From contig NZ_CP029078.1 of assembly GCF_005222485.1 (NCBI RefSeq), forward strand, positions 7,317,501 through 7,381,500: DNA of 64,000 bases. The letters run 5' to 3'. This document shows positions 8,524 through 16,015 of this stretch, piece after piece (position 1 is the first letter of the stretch; every line of letters starts with the position of its first letter). The notes under the pieces were generated by a model. It ran no database searches. It was not told the origin of the DNA and saw nothing but the letters and a program-made list of their open reading frames with translations. The position numbers and the translations under genes were made by a program. This DNA comes from Streptomyces griseoviridis (GTDB lineage: Bacteria > Actinomycetota > Actinomycetes > Streptomycetales > Streptomycetaceae).

Positions 8524-8537
8524 GGGCCGGTCGGCCC
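8524..8537. promoter_or_regulatory. Perfect dyad GGGCCG-GT-CGGCCC
   Basis: An exact copy of the palindrome at 1467-1480, 156 bp upstream of the leftward ppk2 start. The 8369-8838 gap separates ppk2 from the divergent HTH-PPOX gene and contains no convincing coding sequence. Confidence 0.5.
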
Positions 8538-8591
8538 CGGCCGGGTGGGACGGCAGGCTCTCGTTCCGCGCCGCCCGCGCCCGGGAGCGGG

Positions 8592-8626
8592 GGCCCGGTC
8601 GGCGGGCGGCGGGGACCGGTCGGCCC
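8592..8626. promoter_or_regulatory. Dyad pair in ppk2/HTH-PPOX gap
   Basis: GGCCCGGTCGGCGG (8592-8605, one good half) and GGACCGGTCGGCCC (8613-8626) start 21 bp apart, about 210-250 bp before the rightward gene at 8839 and a similar distance from ppk2. They continue the pattern of paired dyads in divergent stress promoters. Confidence 0.45.
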
Positions 8627-8838
8627 GCGCGGGGCTGCGGTGCGCCGGGGCAGGCTGGAGCCGTGGCCGGTCACGGAGTCCCGAGAGGCGCGCGGTGGAC
8701 GGCTGCCGGCGGGGTCCGGCCTCCGGGCACCGGCCGCCTCCCCGACGCGATCGGTGACGGGCGCACCCGGCGACCGCGTCGGGAAGGCGGCCGAGGACCT
8801 CTCCGTCCGAGCGCTCCGACGAAGGGACACGAAGGGCC

Positions 8839-9513
8839 ATGACCGAGCAGACACAGGCGAAGGCGCCGGACGGCTCGCCCGCGGGCGACCTGGGCCGTCG
8901 TATCGCCGCACGACGCGTCGCGCAGGGGCTCTCCCGGGCGGAGGCCGCCGCGCGAGCGGATATGGCCACGGGCTATCTGCGGCATCTGGAACAGCACCCG
9001 GGCGCCGCGCCGAGCCGCAGCGCGATGCTCAGGCTGGCCGGAGCGCTGGAGACCACCGTCTCGGCGCTCACCGGAGGGGACGTCGACCGGCCGCCGGGCG
9101 CGGGGCAGGCCGCGCCCGCACCCGTGTTCACCGAGCTGAGCAGGACGGAGTGCGGGGACCTGCTGGCCACGCACGGGGTCGGACGGCTCGCGGTGTCCAC
9201 GGAGAGCGGACCGCTGATCGTGCCCGTCAACTACAGCGTCGTCGACGGGACGATCGTCTTCAGGACCGCGCGGGGCGCCGCGCCGTCCCTGGCGTCCGGC
9301 TCCCGGGTGGCGTTCGAGATCGACCGCATCGACGACGTGTTCAGCCAGGGCTGGAGCGTGCTCGTGCGGGGGCACGCCCAACCGGTGACCGACCGCGGCG
9401 AGGTGCTCCGGCTGACCCGACGCTCCTACAGCAAGCCCTGGGCGGGCGGCCGGCGCGACCTGTGGGTGCGCATCCGGCCCGACGCGGTGACAGGGCGCCG
9501 GATCGCGGCCTGA
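8839..9513 (+). CDS. XRE-type HTH fused to PPOX-class flavin domain
   Basis: This 224-residue protein joins an N-terminal XRE helix-turn-helix (about residues 15-70, GRRIAARRVAQGLSRAEAAARADMATGYLRHLEQ) to a C-terminal split-barrel domain of the pyridoxamine 5'-phosphate oxidase class (about 95-220). PPOX-class domains bind FMN, F420 or haem. A DNA-binding domain on such a barrel suggests a redox- or flavin-responsive regulator, but catalysis is also possible. Divergent from ppk2 across a gap with three dyads, it closes the stress island. The ATG has a modest GAAGGG site upstream. Confidence 0.88.
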   Translation: MTEQTQAKAPDGSPAGDLGRRIAARRVAQGLSRAEAAARADMATGYLRHLEQHPGAAPSRSAMLRLAGALETTVSALTGGDVDRPPGAGQAAPAPVFTELSRTECGDLLATHGVGRLAVSTESGPLIVPVNYSVVDGTIVFRTARGAAPSLASGSRVAFEIDRIDDVFSQGWSVLVRGHAQPVTDRGEVLRLTRRSYSKPWAGGRRDLWVRIRPDAVTGRRIAA

Positions 9514-9555
9514 CGGCGCGGGTGCTCGGCCCGTGCGTCGTGCCGCGGCCAGTCG

Positions 9556-9981
9556 TCAGTGTCCGGTGAGCCGGGCCGTCAGGCGGGACAGCAGGTCGAC
9601 GGCCTCGCCGAGTCGCCGCTGCTCGTCGGGGGTGAAGGTCTCACGGATGGTGGAGCCGAGGGCGCCGGCGCGGAGAGCGCGTTCCCGCTGAAGGCGAGAG
9701 CGGCCGGCGTCGGTGAGATGCAGCAGGAGCTTCCGGCCGTCGTCGGGATGCCGTTCGCCACGGACCAGGCCGCCGGCGGAGAGGTCCTTGACCGAGGTGG
9801 CGGCCGACTGGTGGGTGACGCCGCGCAGGCGGGCGAGGTCAGCGGTGGTCAAGGGGCCGTCGCGGTCGAGGAACCCGAGGACGGCGGCCTCGCCGGGCGG
9901 CATGGTGTCCACCGTACGGACCGCCCGGACCAGTTCGCCGAGTGACCGCCGCAGCGCTTCGGCCAGCGCGTCTTCGTCCAT
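9556..9981 (-). CDS. MarR-family transcriptional regulator
   Basis: This 141-residue winged-helix regulator has the MarR core: GEAAVLGFLDRDGPLTTADLARLRGVTHQSAATSVKDLSAGGLV, then the wing RHPDDGRKLLLHLTDAGR. MarR dimers usually repress an adjacent divergent gene until a ligand binds. Start chosen at ATG 9981; a GTG at 10008 would add nine residues and neither has a strong ribosome-binding site. It is divergent from the metallo-hydrolase gene, and the 13-bp direct repeats at 10011-10036 lie between them. Confidence 0.9.
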   Translation of the reverse strand: MDEDALAEALRRSLGELVRAVRTVDTMPPGEAAVLGFLDRDGPLTTADLARLRGVTHQSAATSVKDLSAGGLVRGERHPDDGRKLLLHLTDAGRSRLQRERALRAGALGSTIRETFTPDEQRRLGEAVDLLSRLTARLTGH

Positions 9982-10010
9982 GCGGGCATCGTAACGCTCA
10001 CCTTCCACTC

Positions 10011-10036
10011 AGTTGTACAGTTTAGTTGTACAGTTT
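10011..10036. promoter_or_regulatory. MarR operator candidate: two tandem 13-mers
   Basis: AGTTGTACAGTTT is present twice back to back at 10011-10023 and 10024-10036, followed by a diverged third copy start (gattgtg). Each copy contains the palindrome TGTACA. It is an AT-rich island in a very GC-rich region, between the divergent MarR and hydrolase genes, so it is the likely MarR operator. Confidence 0.65.
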
Positions 10037-10089
10037 GATTGTGTAGTGGTTGTGCGGCTGAGTCGATGCGAGAGGAGAGCGTGCCGGTC

Positions 10090-10731
10090 ATGGAGCTCAC
10101 CAAGTTCGGTCATGCGTGTGTGCGGTTGGAGAAGGACGGGCGCCGCCTGGTCATCGACCCGGGCGGTCTGACCGATGCGACGGCGCTGGAGGGCGTCGAC
10201 GCCGTGCTCGTGACGCACGAGCACTTCGACCACTTCTCGGAAGAGGCGCTGCGCCGGGTCGCGGAGGCGCGTCCGGGGCTGCGTATCTGGACCAACTCGG
10301 CCGTCGCGAAGCGGCTGGACGGCCTCGGCACCCGGGTCGTCGCCGTCGGGGAGGGTGACGCCTTCAGCGCGGCGGGCTTCGACATCACGGTGCACGGCGC
10401 CTGGCACGCCGTCATCCACCCGGATGTCCCGCGCGTGCCCAACGTGGGCTTCCTCGTGGACGGAGCCGTCTTCCATCCAGGCGACGCCCTGACCGTCCCC
10501 GACACCCCGGTCGGCACGCTGCTGCTGCCCGTGCACGCTCCCTGGTCGACCGTGGGTGACCTGATCGACTATCTGCGCGAGGTCGCGCCCCGCGACGCCT
10601 ACGCCGTGCATGACGGTGCCCTCAACGACGTCGGCACCGCCATGGTCGAGGGCTTCCTCGGCGAGCGCGGCCCTGAAGTCCCCGCCCGCTACCGGCGGTT
10701 GGCCCCGGGCGCGAGGGTCCGGATCGACTGA
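10090..10731 (+). CDS. Metallo-beta-lactamase-fold hydrolase (UlaG/YfiN-like)
   Basis: This 213-residue metal-dependent hydrolase has the signature THEHFDH (H43, H45, D47, H48) after VIDPGG, and further metal ligands near HPGDAL. The substrate is unknown. It starts MELTKFGHACVRLEKDG, the same opening as the paralogue at 14463, which supports ATG 10090; GTG 10081 lies closer to the GAGGAG site and is the alternative. It is divergent from, and probably controlled by, the MarR gene. Confidence 0.88.
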   Translation: MELTKFGHACVRLEKDGRRLVIDPGGLTDATALEGVDAVLVTHEHFDHFSEEALRRVAEARPGLRIWTNSAVAKRLDGLGTRVVAVGEGDAFSAAGFDITVHGAWHAVIHPDVPRVPNVGFLVDGAVFHPGDALTVPDTPVGTLLLPVHAPWSTVGDLIDYLREVAPRDAYAVHDGALNDVGTAMVEGFLGERGPEVPARYRRLAPGARVRID

Positions 10732-10764
10732 GGCGCGGCGTCGGCGCCCGCCCGCAAGCGACGC

Positions 10765-11913
10765 TCAGGCAGGCCGGCGGTGGCGCAGATCGCGGAAGAA
10801 CGTGGTGATGTCGTCGGCGAGCAGGGCGGGTTCCTCGTGGGCGGCGAAGTGGCCGCCGCGGGGCATGAAGGTGTGGCGCGTGAGGTGGTAGGTCCGCTCG
10901 GCCCAGCTTCGTGGCGGTCGGGAGAGGTCGGCCGGGAACTGCGCGAGGGCGGTGGGGACCTCCACGCGCCGTACGCGCCGGGTCAGTTGGTGCGCGTACT
11001 CGTAGTACGGCCGGAAGGACGTGGAGATGGTGGCGGTGAACCAGTAGAGGGACGCCTGGGTGAGGAGGAAGTCGTCGCTGAAGCGGGCGGCCGGATCGCC
11101 GCCGCGGTCGCTCCACGCGCGGTACTTCTCCAGGATCCAGGAGAGCAGCCCCGCGGGTGAGTCGTTGAGGGCGGGGGCGAGGGTGAGAGGGCGGGTGCTC
11201 TGCTGGTGCAGGTATCCGCCCTCCTCCGCCTGCCAGGCCGCGACGGAGGCGAGGTGTGCCCGCTCCTGCGCGGTCAACGAGGCCGGTTCCTGGTCGGCCG
11301 GGGCCGCGACGGCGAGCAGGTGGATGCCGACGACGGCCTCGGGGTGCGCTTCGGCGAGCCGGGAGGTGATGCCGGCGCCCAGGTCGCCGCCGTGGGCCGC
11401 GTAGCGGGCGAAGCCGAGGTGGTCGCGCATCAGCCGGTGCCAGAGGTCGTGGGTCTGCTCGGTGCCGTCGAGGGCGGGCCGCTGGGGGGAGAAGGCGAAG
11501 CCGGGCAGTGAGGGGACGATGACGGTGAAGGCGTCCCGGGCGGCGCCTCCGTGACGTGAGGGGACGGCCAGGCGTTCGGCGAGGGCGGTGAGTTCCAGGA
11601 CCGTGCTCGGCCAGCCGTGGGTGAGCACGATCGGCAGCGCGTCGGGGTGCTCGCCGTCGTAGCGGAGGTAGTGCACCGGTGTGCCGTCGAGGTCGGCGAA
11701 GTGCGACGGCAGGGCGTTGACGGCTGCCTCCTGGGCCCGCCAGTCGTAGCCCGAGGCCCAGTACCCGACGAGGCGGCGCAGTTCGGCGGCGTCGGTGCCC
11801 GCCTCCCAGCCGTCGACGGGCCAGGGCTCGGGCCACCGGGTGGCGCGCAGCCGGGCACGGAGGTCCTCCAGGTCGGCTTCGCTGACGTCGATCACGGGGG
11901 CGGTGGTCGGCAC
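10765..11913 (-). CDS. Epoxide hydrolase, alpha/beta-hydrolase fold
   Basis: This 382-residue protein has the N-terminal epoxide hydrolase domain (about residues 4-110, DLRARLRATRWPEPWP...WRAQEAAVNALPSHFADLDG) followed by an alpha/beta hydrolase core. HGWP (99-102) forms the oxyanion region. The nucleophile elbow HGGDLG has Asp177, as expected for epoxide hydrolases rather than Ser. A late His in PRGGHFAAHEEP completes the charge relay. It lies downstream of, and in the same direction as, a TetR gene, with a 44-codon membrane micro-ORF between them. Natural substrate unknown; detoxification is likely. Confidence 0.93.
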   Translation of the reverse strand: MPTTAPVIDVSEADLEDLRARLRATRWPEPWPVDGWEAGTDAAELRRLVGYWASGYDWRAQEAAVNALPSHFADLDGTPVHYLRYDGEHPDALPIVLTHGWPSTVLELTALAERLAVPSRHGGAARDAFTVIVPSLPGFAFSPQRPALDGTEQTHDLWHRLMRDHLGFARYAAHGGDLGAGITSRLAEAHPEAVVGIHLLAVAAPADQEPASLTAQERAHLASVAAWQAEEGGYLHQQSTRPLTLAPALNDSPAGLLSWILEKYRAWSDRGGDPAARFSDDFLLTQASLYWFTATISTSFRPYYEYAHQLTRRVRRVEVPTALAQFPADLSRPPRSWAERTYHLTRHTFMPRGGHFAAHEEPALLADDITTFFRDLRHRRPA

Positions 11914-11936
11914 TGTGTGCTCCTTGCTCTCTCTGC

Positions 11937-12071
11937 TCAGGGGGCGGGCGCGACGACGGGGGAGCCGGCCGACTCCGCGCGCGTGACCCGTGGAGTGGCA
12001 CGAGCGGCGCCCGCGAGGACAAGGGGGGCGGCCATGACGGCGGCGAGGACCAGCGGGGCGGCGGCGTTCAC
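11937..12071 (-). CDS. 44-codon hydrophobic micro-ORF coupled to tetR
   Basis: A GTG at 12071 overlaps the TGA of the TetR gene (GTGA) and opens 44 codons. The peptide is mostly one hydrophobic helix (NAAAPLVLAAVMAAPLVLAG) followed by a short Pro/Ala tail. TetR genes in this clade are very often followed by a GTGA- or ATGA-coupled MFS transporter, so this may be the surviving first helix of a deleted transporter, or a genuine membrane micropeptide. No ribosome-binding site other than coupling is needed. Confidence 0.4.
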   Translation of the reverse strand: MNAAAPLVLAAVMAAPLVLAGAARATPRVTRAESAGSPVVAPAP

Positions 12072-12676
12072 GTGCCCGACCCGCTCGCTCGACCGAGCGT
12101 CTGCACGATGGTCGCCCGAGTCACCTCGCGGGGCTCCCGCTCCGTGGACAGCAGCGTGTGCATGATCATCCCTTCCAGGAGCGCGTCGAGGCGGGCGGCG
12201 GTCTCGGGCCCGGTGAGGCGCGCCAGCGCCTCCCGGCTCGACCTGCTCCACTCCTGGGTCAGCGCGCGCAGCGCGGGGTCGCGCAACGCGGCCAGGCGCA
12301 GTTCGAAGCCGAGGATCGCGCTGCGGTGCCGGGACGGAACCTCCCGCACCTGGTCCACCAGGACGTCGATCAGCTCCTCGCGCGAGGTCACCTCGGCGAG
12401 GAGCGCCCCGTACTCGGTGATCCGCTGCTGGACGTACCGGGCGAACGCCCGCGCGCACAGTTCGGTCAGGCTCGCGAAGTGGTAGGTGACGGAGCCCAGC
12501 GGCACGTCCGCCCGCGCGGCCACCTTGCGGTGGGTGATCCCGGCGACCCCGTCCCGCGCGAGCACGTCCAGCGCGGCGTCGAGCACGCGCTCCCTGCGCC
12601 GGGGATCGTGACGGCGCGTGCGCCGGCCCTCGCCGCCCGCCGTCTCCTGCCCCGGGGATGCTTCCTTCTCCCGCAC
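12068..12676 (-). CDS. TetR/AcrR-family transcriptional regulator
   Basis: This 202-residue regulator has the N-terminal TetR HTH (about residues 25-72: RERVLDAALDVLARDGVAGITHRKVAARADVPLGSVTYHFASLTEL) and an all-helical ligand domain. The TVTY-like recognition helix (PLGSVTYHF) is typical. GTG 12676 is the first codon after the operator-like palindrome at 12698-12715; it has no clear Shine-Dalgarno and may be leaderless. Likely targets are itself and the coupled micro-ORF and epoxide hydrolase genes downstream. Confidence 0.9.
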   Translation of the reverse strand: MREKEASPGQETAGGEGRRTRRHDPRRRERVLDAALDVLARDGVAGITHRKVAARADVPLGSVTYHFASLTELCARAFARYVQQRITEYGALLAEVTSREELIDVLVDQVREVPSRHRSAILGFELRLAALRDPALRALTQEWSRSSREALARLTGPETAARLDALLEGMIMHTLLSTEREPREVTRATIVQTLGRASGSGT

Positions 12677-12697
12677 AGGAACAAAAGTACACCGCGT

Positions 12698-12715
12698 AAG
12701 GAACGAATGTTCTTA
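12698..12715. promoter_or_regulatory. TetR operator candidate
   Basis: An AT-rich inverted repeat, AAGGAAC-GAAT-GTTCTTA, lies 22 bp upstream of the TetR start. Its position is typical for an autorepressor site. Confidence 0.55.
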
Positions 12716-12745
12716 TGAGGTCGCCCGATCGTGGCGGACAACGGA

Positions 12746-12793
12746 TCACACCGCGGTGAAGCCGCCGTCCGCGGCGGGTACGGCGCCCGTGTG
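12746..12793 (-). pseudogene. C-terminal scrap of a short-chain dehydrogenase
   Basis: On the minus strand the last 15 codons before a TGA (12746-12748) read HTGAVPAADGGFTAV, which matches the universal C terminus of SDR enzymes (TGAVxxVDGGFTAV). No Rossmann fold or YxxxK motif can be read further upstream in any frame. It looks like the remnant of a deleted SDR gene that once stood beside the TetR gene. Confidence 0.45.
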
Positions 12794-12947
12794 GACACCT
12801 GGTCGTGGATTCGTGGACGAACGCGGAACCGCCCCAACGGCCGACACCTCCGGCCGCGCGCGCACGCCATCATGGAGGACAACTGCCTCGCAGGGTCCGT
12901 CTGTACGATGCTCGGGCGTCTTGCTTCATGTGTCTCGCCAACAGGGG

Positions 12948-13082
12948 GTGCCGGATCACCTGCTCGCCGAGGGGGCCGGGCACACGGACGTGAAGACGAC
13001 GAAGAAGTGGTACGTGAAGCCAGACGTGGCGGACCTGCTTCCAGCAGCGGAGGCATGGGGAGGTCTCGCAGGGGGCGTGTGA
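12948..13082 (+). pseudogene. C-terminal scrap of a tyrosine recombinase/integrase
   Basis: The last 44 codons of an open frame read VPDHLLAEGAGHTDVKTTKKWY, then VKPDVADLLPAAEAWGG. This resembles the C-terminal box of phage-type integrases (GH..VKTT..WY). The upstream catalytic domain is missing and the frame before 12948 is not integrase-like. It suggests a former integrative element in the 12716-13111 gap. I saw no tRNA or att site nearby. Confidence 0.4.
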
Positions 13083-13111
13083 CCGATCGTGACAGATGAA
13101 GGTGTGAACCC

Positions 13112-14413
13112 GTGATCGAAGGCAAGAACGAGACGCTGCAGTACCGCTTTGACGGGCCGGAACACCTACCAGCCCTGATTCTGGGACCCTCCCTCGGTAC
13201 CACCTGGCACATGTGGGACCGTCAACTGCCCGAACTGACCAAGCAGTGGCGGGTCTTCCGCTTCGATCTGCCCGGTCACGGCGGCGCCCCCGCCTACCCG
13301 GCCGGCTCGGTCTCCGAGCTGGTCGGCCGGCTGCTGGTCACCCTGGACGAGCTGGGGGTGCAGCGGTTCGGCTACGCGGGCTGCGCGTTCGGCGGCGCCA
13401 TCGGCATCGAACTCGCCCTGCGCCACCCCGAGCGGGTCGCCTCGCTCGCCCTGATCGCCGCCTCGCCCCGGTTCGGCTCGGCCGACGAGTTCCGTCAGCG
13501 CGGGGTGATAGTGCGCACCAACGGCCTCGACCCGATCGCGCGGACCTCGCCCGAACGCTGGTTCACCGGTGGGTTCGCGGCGGCCCAGCCCGCGATCACC
13601 GAGTGGGCGGTGCAGATGGTGCGCACCACCGACCCCGGCTGCTACATCGCCTCCTGCGAGGCGCTGGCCGCCTTCGACGTCAGGACCGAGCTGGGCAGCA
13701 TCGGCGTCCCCACGCTGGTCCTCGTCGGCTCGGACGACCAGGTCACCGGGCCCGCCGAGGCCCGCACCCTGGTCGCCGGCATCCCGGACGCCCGGCTCGC
13801 CGTCGTCCCCGGCGCCTCGCACCTCGTCCCGGTCGAGCAGCCGGGCGCCGTCACCGACCTGCTGATCCGGCACTTCTCCACCGCCTGGCAGCCCGCGTTC
13901 GACTCGACGACCGGGCAGATCGCGATCCCCGTCATGCCGCCCAAGCTGGTGCCGGCCGCGCCGCCGCAGTCCTCGCCGATCGCCGAGATCGCCCCGGCCG
14001 TCGTCCCGCCGCAGCCCGCCGCCGGAGGTCGCGCCGACCCCTACGACGCGGGCATCAAGGTGCGGCGCGAGGTGCTCGGGGACGCGCACGTGGACCGGGC
14101 GCTGTCGCAGGCGGACGAGTTCTCCGGCGACTTCCAGGAGTTCGTCACCCGCTACGCCTGGGGCGAGATCTGGGACCGCCCCGGGCTCGACCGGCGCTCC
14201 CGCAGCTGCGTCACGCTCACCGCCCTGGTCGCGGGCGGCCACCTCGACGAGCTGGCCTTCCACACCCGCGCGGCACTGCGCAACGGCCTCACCCCCGCCG
14301 AGATCAAGGAAGTGCTGCTCCAGGCCGCCGTGTACTGCGGGGTACCGGCCGCGAACAGCGCGTTCCGGGTGGCGCAGAAGGTCATCCGGGAGGAGACCAC
14401 CCCCGAGGAGTGA
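13112..14413 (+). CDS. pcaL: Fused enol-lactonase / 4-carboxymuconolactone decarboxylase
   Basis: This 433-residue fusion joins an alpha/beta-hydrolase 3-oxoadipate enol-lactonase domain (1-265), a Pro/Ala linker (270-310) and a carboxymuconolactone decarboxylase domain (about 310-425, YAWGEIWDRPGLDRRSRS...GHLDELAFHTRAALRNG). PcaL fusions perform two consecutive protocatechuate-branch steps. The lactonase keeps the acid (VGSDDQVTGP) and His (GASHLVPVE), but the nucleophile elbow reads G-C-A-F-G-G, with Ala92 where Ser is expected. No other pca genes are in this window. GTG 13112 follows GAAGGTG. Confidence 0.9.
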   Translation: MIEGKNETLQYRFDGPEHLPALILGPSLGTTWHMWDRQLPELTKQWRVFRFDLPGHGGAPAYPAGSVSELVGRLLVTLDELGVQRFGYAGCAFGGAIGIELALRHPERVASLALIAASPRFGSADEFRQRGVIVRTNGLDPIARTSPERWFTGGFAAAQPAITEWAVQMVRTTDPGCYIASCEALAAFDVRTELGSIGVPTLVLVGSDDQVTGPAEARTLVAGIPDARLAVVPGASHLVPVEQPGAVTDLLIRHFSTAWQPAFDSTTGQIAIPVMPPKLVPAAPPQSSPIAEIAPAVVPPQPAAGGRADPYDAGIKVRREVLGDAHVDRALSQADEFSGDFQEFVTRYAWGEIWDRPGLDRRSRSCVTLTALVAGGHLDELAFHTRAALRNGLTPAEIKEVLLQAAVYCGVPAANSAFRVAQKVIREETTPEE

Positions 14414-14462
14414 GCGGCCGGGGGAGCGAGCGGGGGTGATCCGTGCGAGGGAGGATGAAGGC

Positions 14463-15098
14463 ATGAAACTGACGAAGATGTCCCACGCGTGCGTGCGCCT
14501 GGAGAAGGACGGGCGGACGCTCGTCGTCGACCCGGGCGGTTTCAGCGAGACGGACGCCGCGCTCGGCGCCGACGCGATCCTCATCACGCACGAACACCCC
14601 GACCACTTCGACGAGAGCCGCCTGCGGACCGCCCTCGACGCCGATCCCGCCGTCGAGATCTGGACCCTGAAGTCCGTCGCCGACCAGCTCACGGCCGCCT
14701 TCCCCGGCCGTGTCCACACCGTCGGCCACGGCGACGCGTTCACCGCGGCCGGCTTCGACGTGCAGGTCCACGGCGAGCTGCACGCCGTCATCCACCCGGA
14801 CCTCCCGCGCATCACCAACGTCGGCTATCTGATCGACGACGGCCGGGTCTTCCACCCGGGGGACGCCCTCACCGTGCCCGGCCGTCCGGTCGGGACGCTG
14901 ATGCTGCCGGTGATGGCCCCCTGGAACAAGCTCTCCGAGGTCGTCGAGTACGTCCGCGAGGTCGCGCCCGAGCGCACCTACGACGTCCACGACGCCCTCC
15001 TGACCGACCTCGCCAGGCCCGTCTACGACCGGCAGCTCGACGCCCTCGCCGACGCTGAGCACCTGCGGCTCGCGCCCGGCGCCTCCGCCGAGGTCTGA
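14463..15098 (+). CDS. Metallo-beta-lactamase-fold hydrolase (second copy)
   Basis: This 211-residue hydrolase is a paralogue of the one at 10090-10731, with the same opening (MKLTKMSHACVRLEKDGRTLVVDPGG), metal motif THEHPDH (H43, H45, D47, H48) and HPGDALTVP near residue 140. The ATG at 14463 has a GAGGATGAAGG site. It stands downstream of pcaL and upstream of exonuclease III, in the same direction, without a dedicated regulator. Substrate unknown. Confidence 0.88.
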   Translation: MKLTKMSHACVRLEKDGRTLVVDPGGFSETDAALGADAILITHEHPDHFDESRLRTALDADPAVEIWTLKSVADQLTAAFPGRVHTVGHGDAFTAAGFDVQVHGELHAVIHPDLPRITNVGYLIDDGRVFHPGDALTVPGRPVGTLMLPVMAPWNKLSEVVEYVREVAPERTYDVHDALLTDLARPVYDRQLDALADAEHLRLAPGASAEV

Positions 15099-15141
15099 GC
15101 GCGGGACCGGGCTGTCAGTGCCGCCCGGTAGGTTGTGGGGC

Positions 15142-15921
15142 ATGCGTATCGCGACCTGGAACGTGAACTCGATCACCGCCCGCCTGCCGAGGCTGCTGGC
15201 CTGGCTGGAGAGCAGCGGCACGGACGTGCTCTGCCTCCAGGAGGCCAAGCTGGCCGAGGAGCAGTTCCCGTTCGAGGCGCTGCGCGAGCTGGGCTACGAG
15301 GCCGCCGTCAACGCGACCGGCCGGTGGAACGGCGTGGCGGTGCTCTCCCGGGTCGGCCTCGACGACGTCGTCAAGGGCCTGCCCGGCGGTCCCGCGTACG
15401 AGGGCGTCGAGGAGCCCCGCGCGGTCTCCGCGACCTGCGGTCCGGTCCGCGTCTGGTCGGTGTACGTGCCCAACGGCCGCGAGGTCGACCACCCGCACTA
15501 CGCGTACAAGCTCCAGTGGTTCGAGGCCCTGAGGGCGGCCGTCGCCACGGACGCCACCGGCACCCGCCCCTTCGCCGTCCTCGGCGACTACAACGTGGCA
15601 CCGACGGACGACGACGTCTTCGACGTGGCCGCGTTCGAGGGCCTCACCCATGTCACCCCCGCGGAGCGGGCCGCCCTCGCCGACCTGCGTGCCGCGGGCC
15701 TGGCGGACATCGTGCCGCGCCCCCTCAAGTACGACCACCCGTACTCGTACTGGGACTACCGGCAGCTCGCCTTCCCGAAGAACCGCGGCATGCGGATCGA
15801 CCTGGTGTACGGCAACGCCCCCTTCGCCGACGCCGTGAAGGACGCCTACGTGGACCGCGAGGAGCGCAAGGGCAAGGGCGCCTCGGACCACGCCCCGGTC
15901 GTCGTCGACCTGGAGGTGTGA
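15142..15921 (+). CDS. xth: Exodeoxyribonuclease III (AP endonuclease)
   Basis: This 259-residue enzyme of the exonuclease III/AP endonuclease family repairs abasic sites and trims 3' ends. Motifs are MRIATWNVNS (metal-site Asn7), LQEAKL with the metal Glu34, the GDYNVAPTDDDVFD active-site Asp/Asn segment, and the closing KGASDHAPVVVDLEV Asp-His pair. ATG 15142 places the first strand at the N terminus as in the family. A GC hairpin follows. Confidence 0.95.
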   Translation: MRIATWNVNSITARLPRLLAWLESSGTDVLCLQEAKLAEEQFPFEALRELGYEAAVNATGRWNGVAVLSRVGLDDVVKGLPGGPAYEGVEEPRAVSATCGPVRVWSVYVPNGREVDHPHYAYKLQWFEALRAAVATDATGTRPFAVLGDYNVAPTDDDVFDVAAFEGLTHVTPAERAALADLRAAGLADIVPRPLKYDHPYSYWDYRQLAFPKNRGMRIDLVYGNAPFADAVKDAYVDREERKGKGASDHAPVVVDLEV

Positions 15922-15965
15922 CAGCGGCTCCGCCACGGGGCCGCCGTAGAGGGCTCCACCATGGG

Positions 15966-15988
15966 GGCCGCCGCTTCTCGCGGCGGCC
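15966..15988. terminator. GC hairpin between convergent genes
   Basis: Perfect 9-bp arms GGCCGCCGC and GCGGCGGCC flank a 5-base TTCTC loop, midway between exonuclease III and the convergent SGNH hydrolase. No T tract. A factor-independent terminator acting on both genes is likely. Confidence 0.55.
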
Positions 15989-16015
15989 GTGCGGCCCCGG
16001 GGCGCCTGGACGGTC

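Noticed and set aside
6822..8969. N-terminal extension of the second CBS protein through the sensor and ppk2 regions
   Set aside because: The GTGA overlap with the sensor gene and alignment with the 222-residue paralogue fix the start at 6821.
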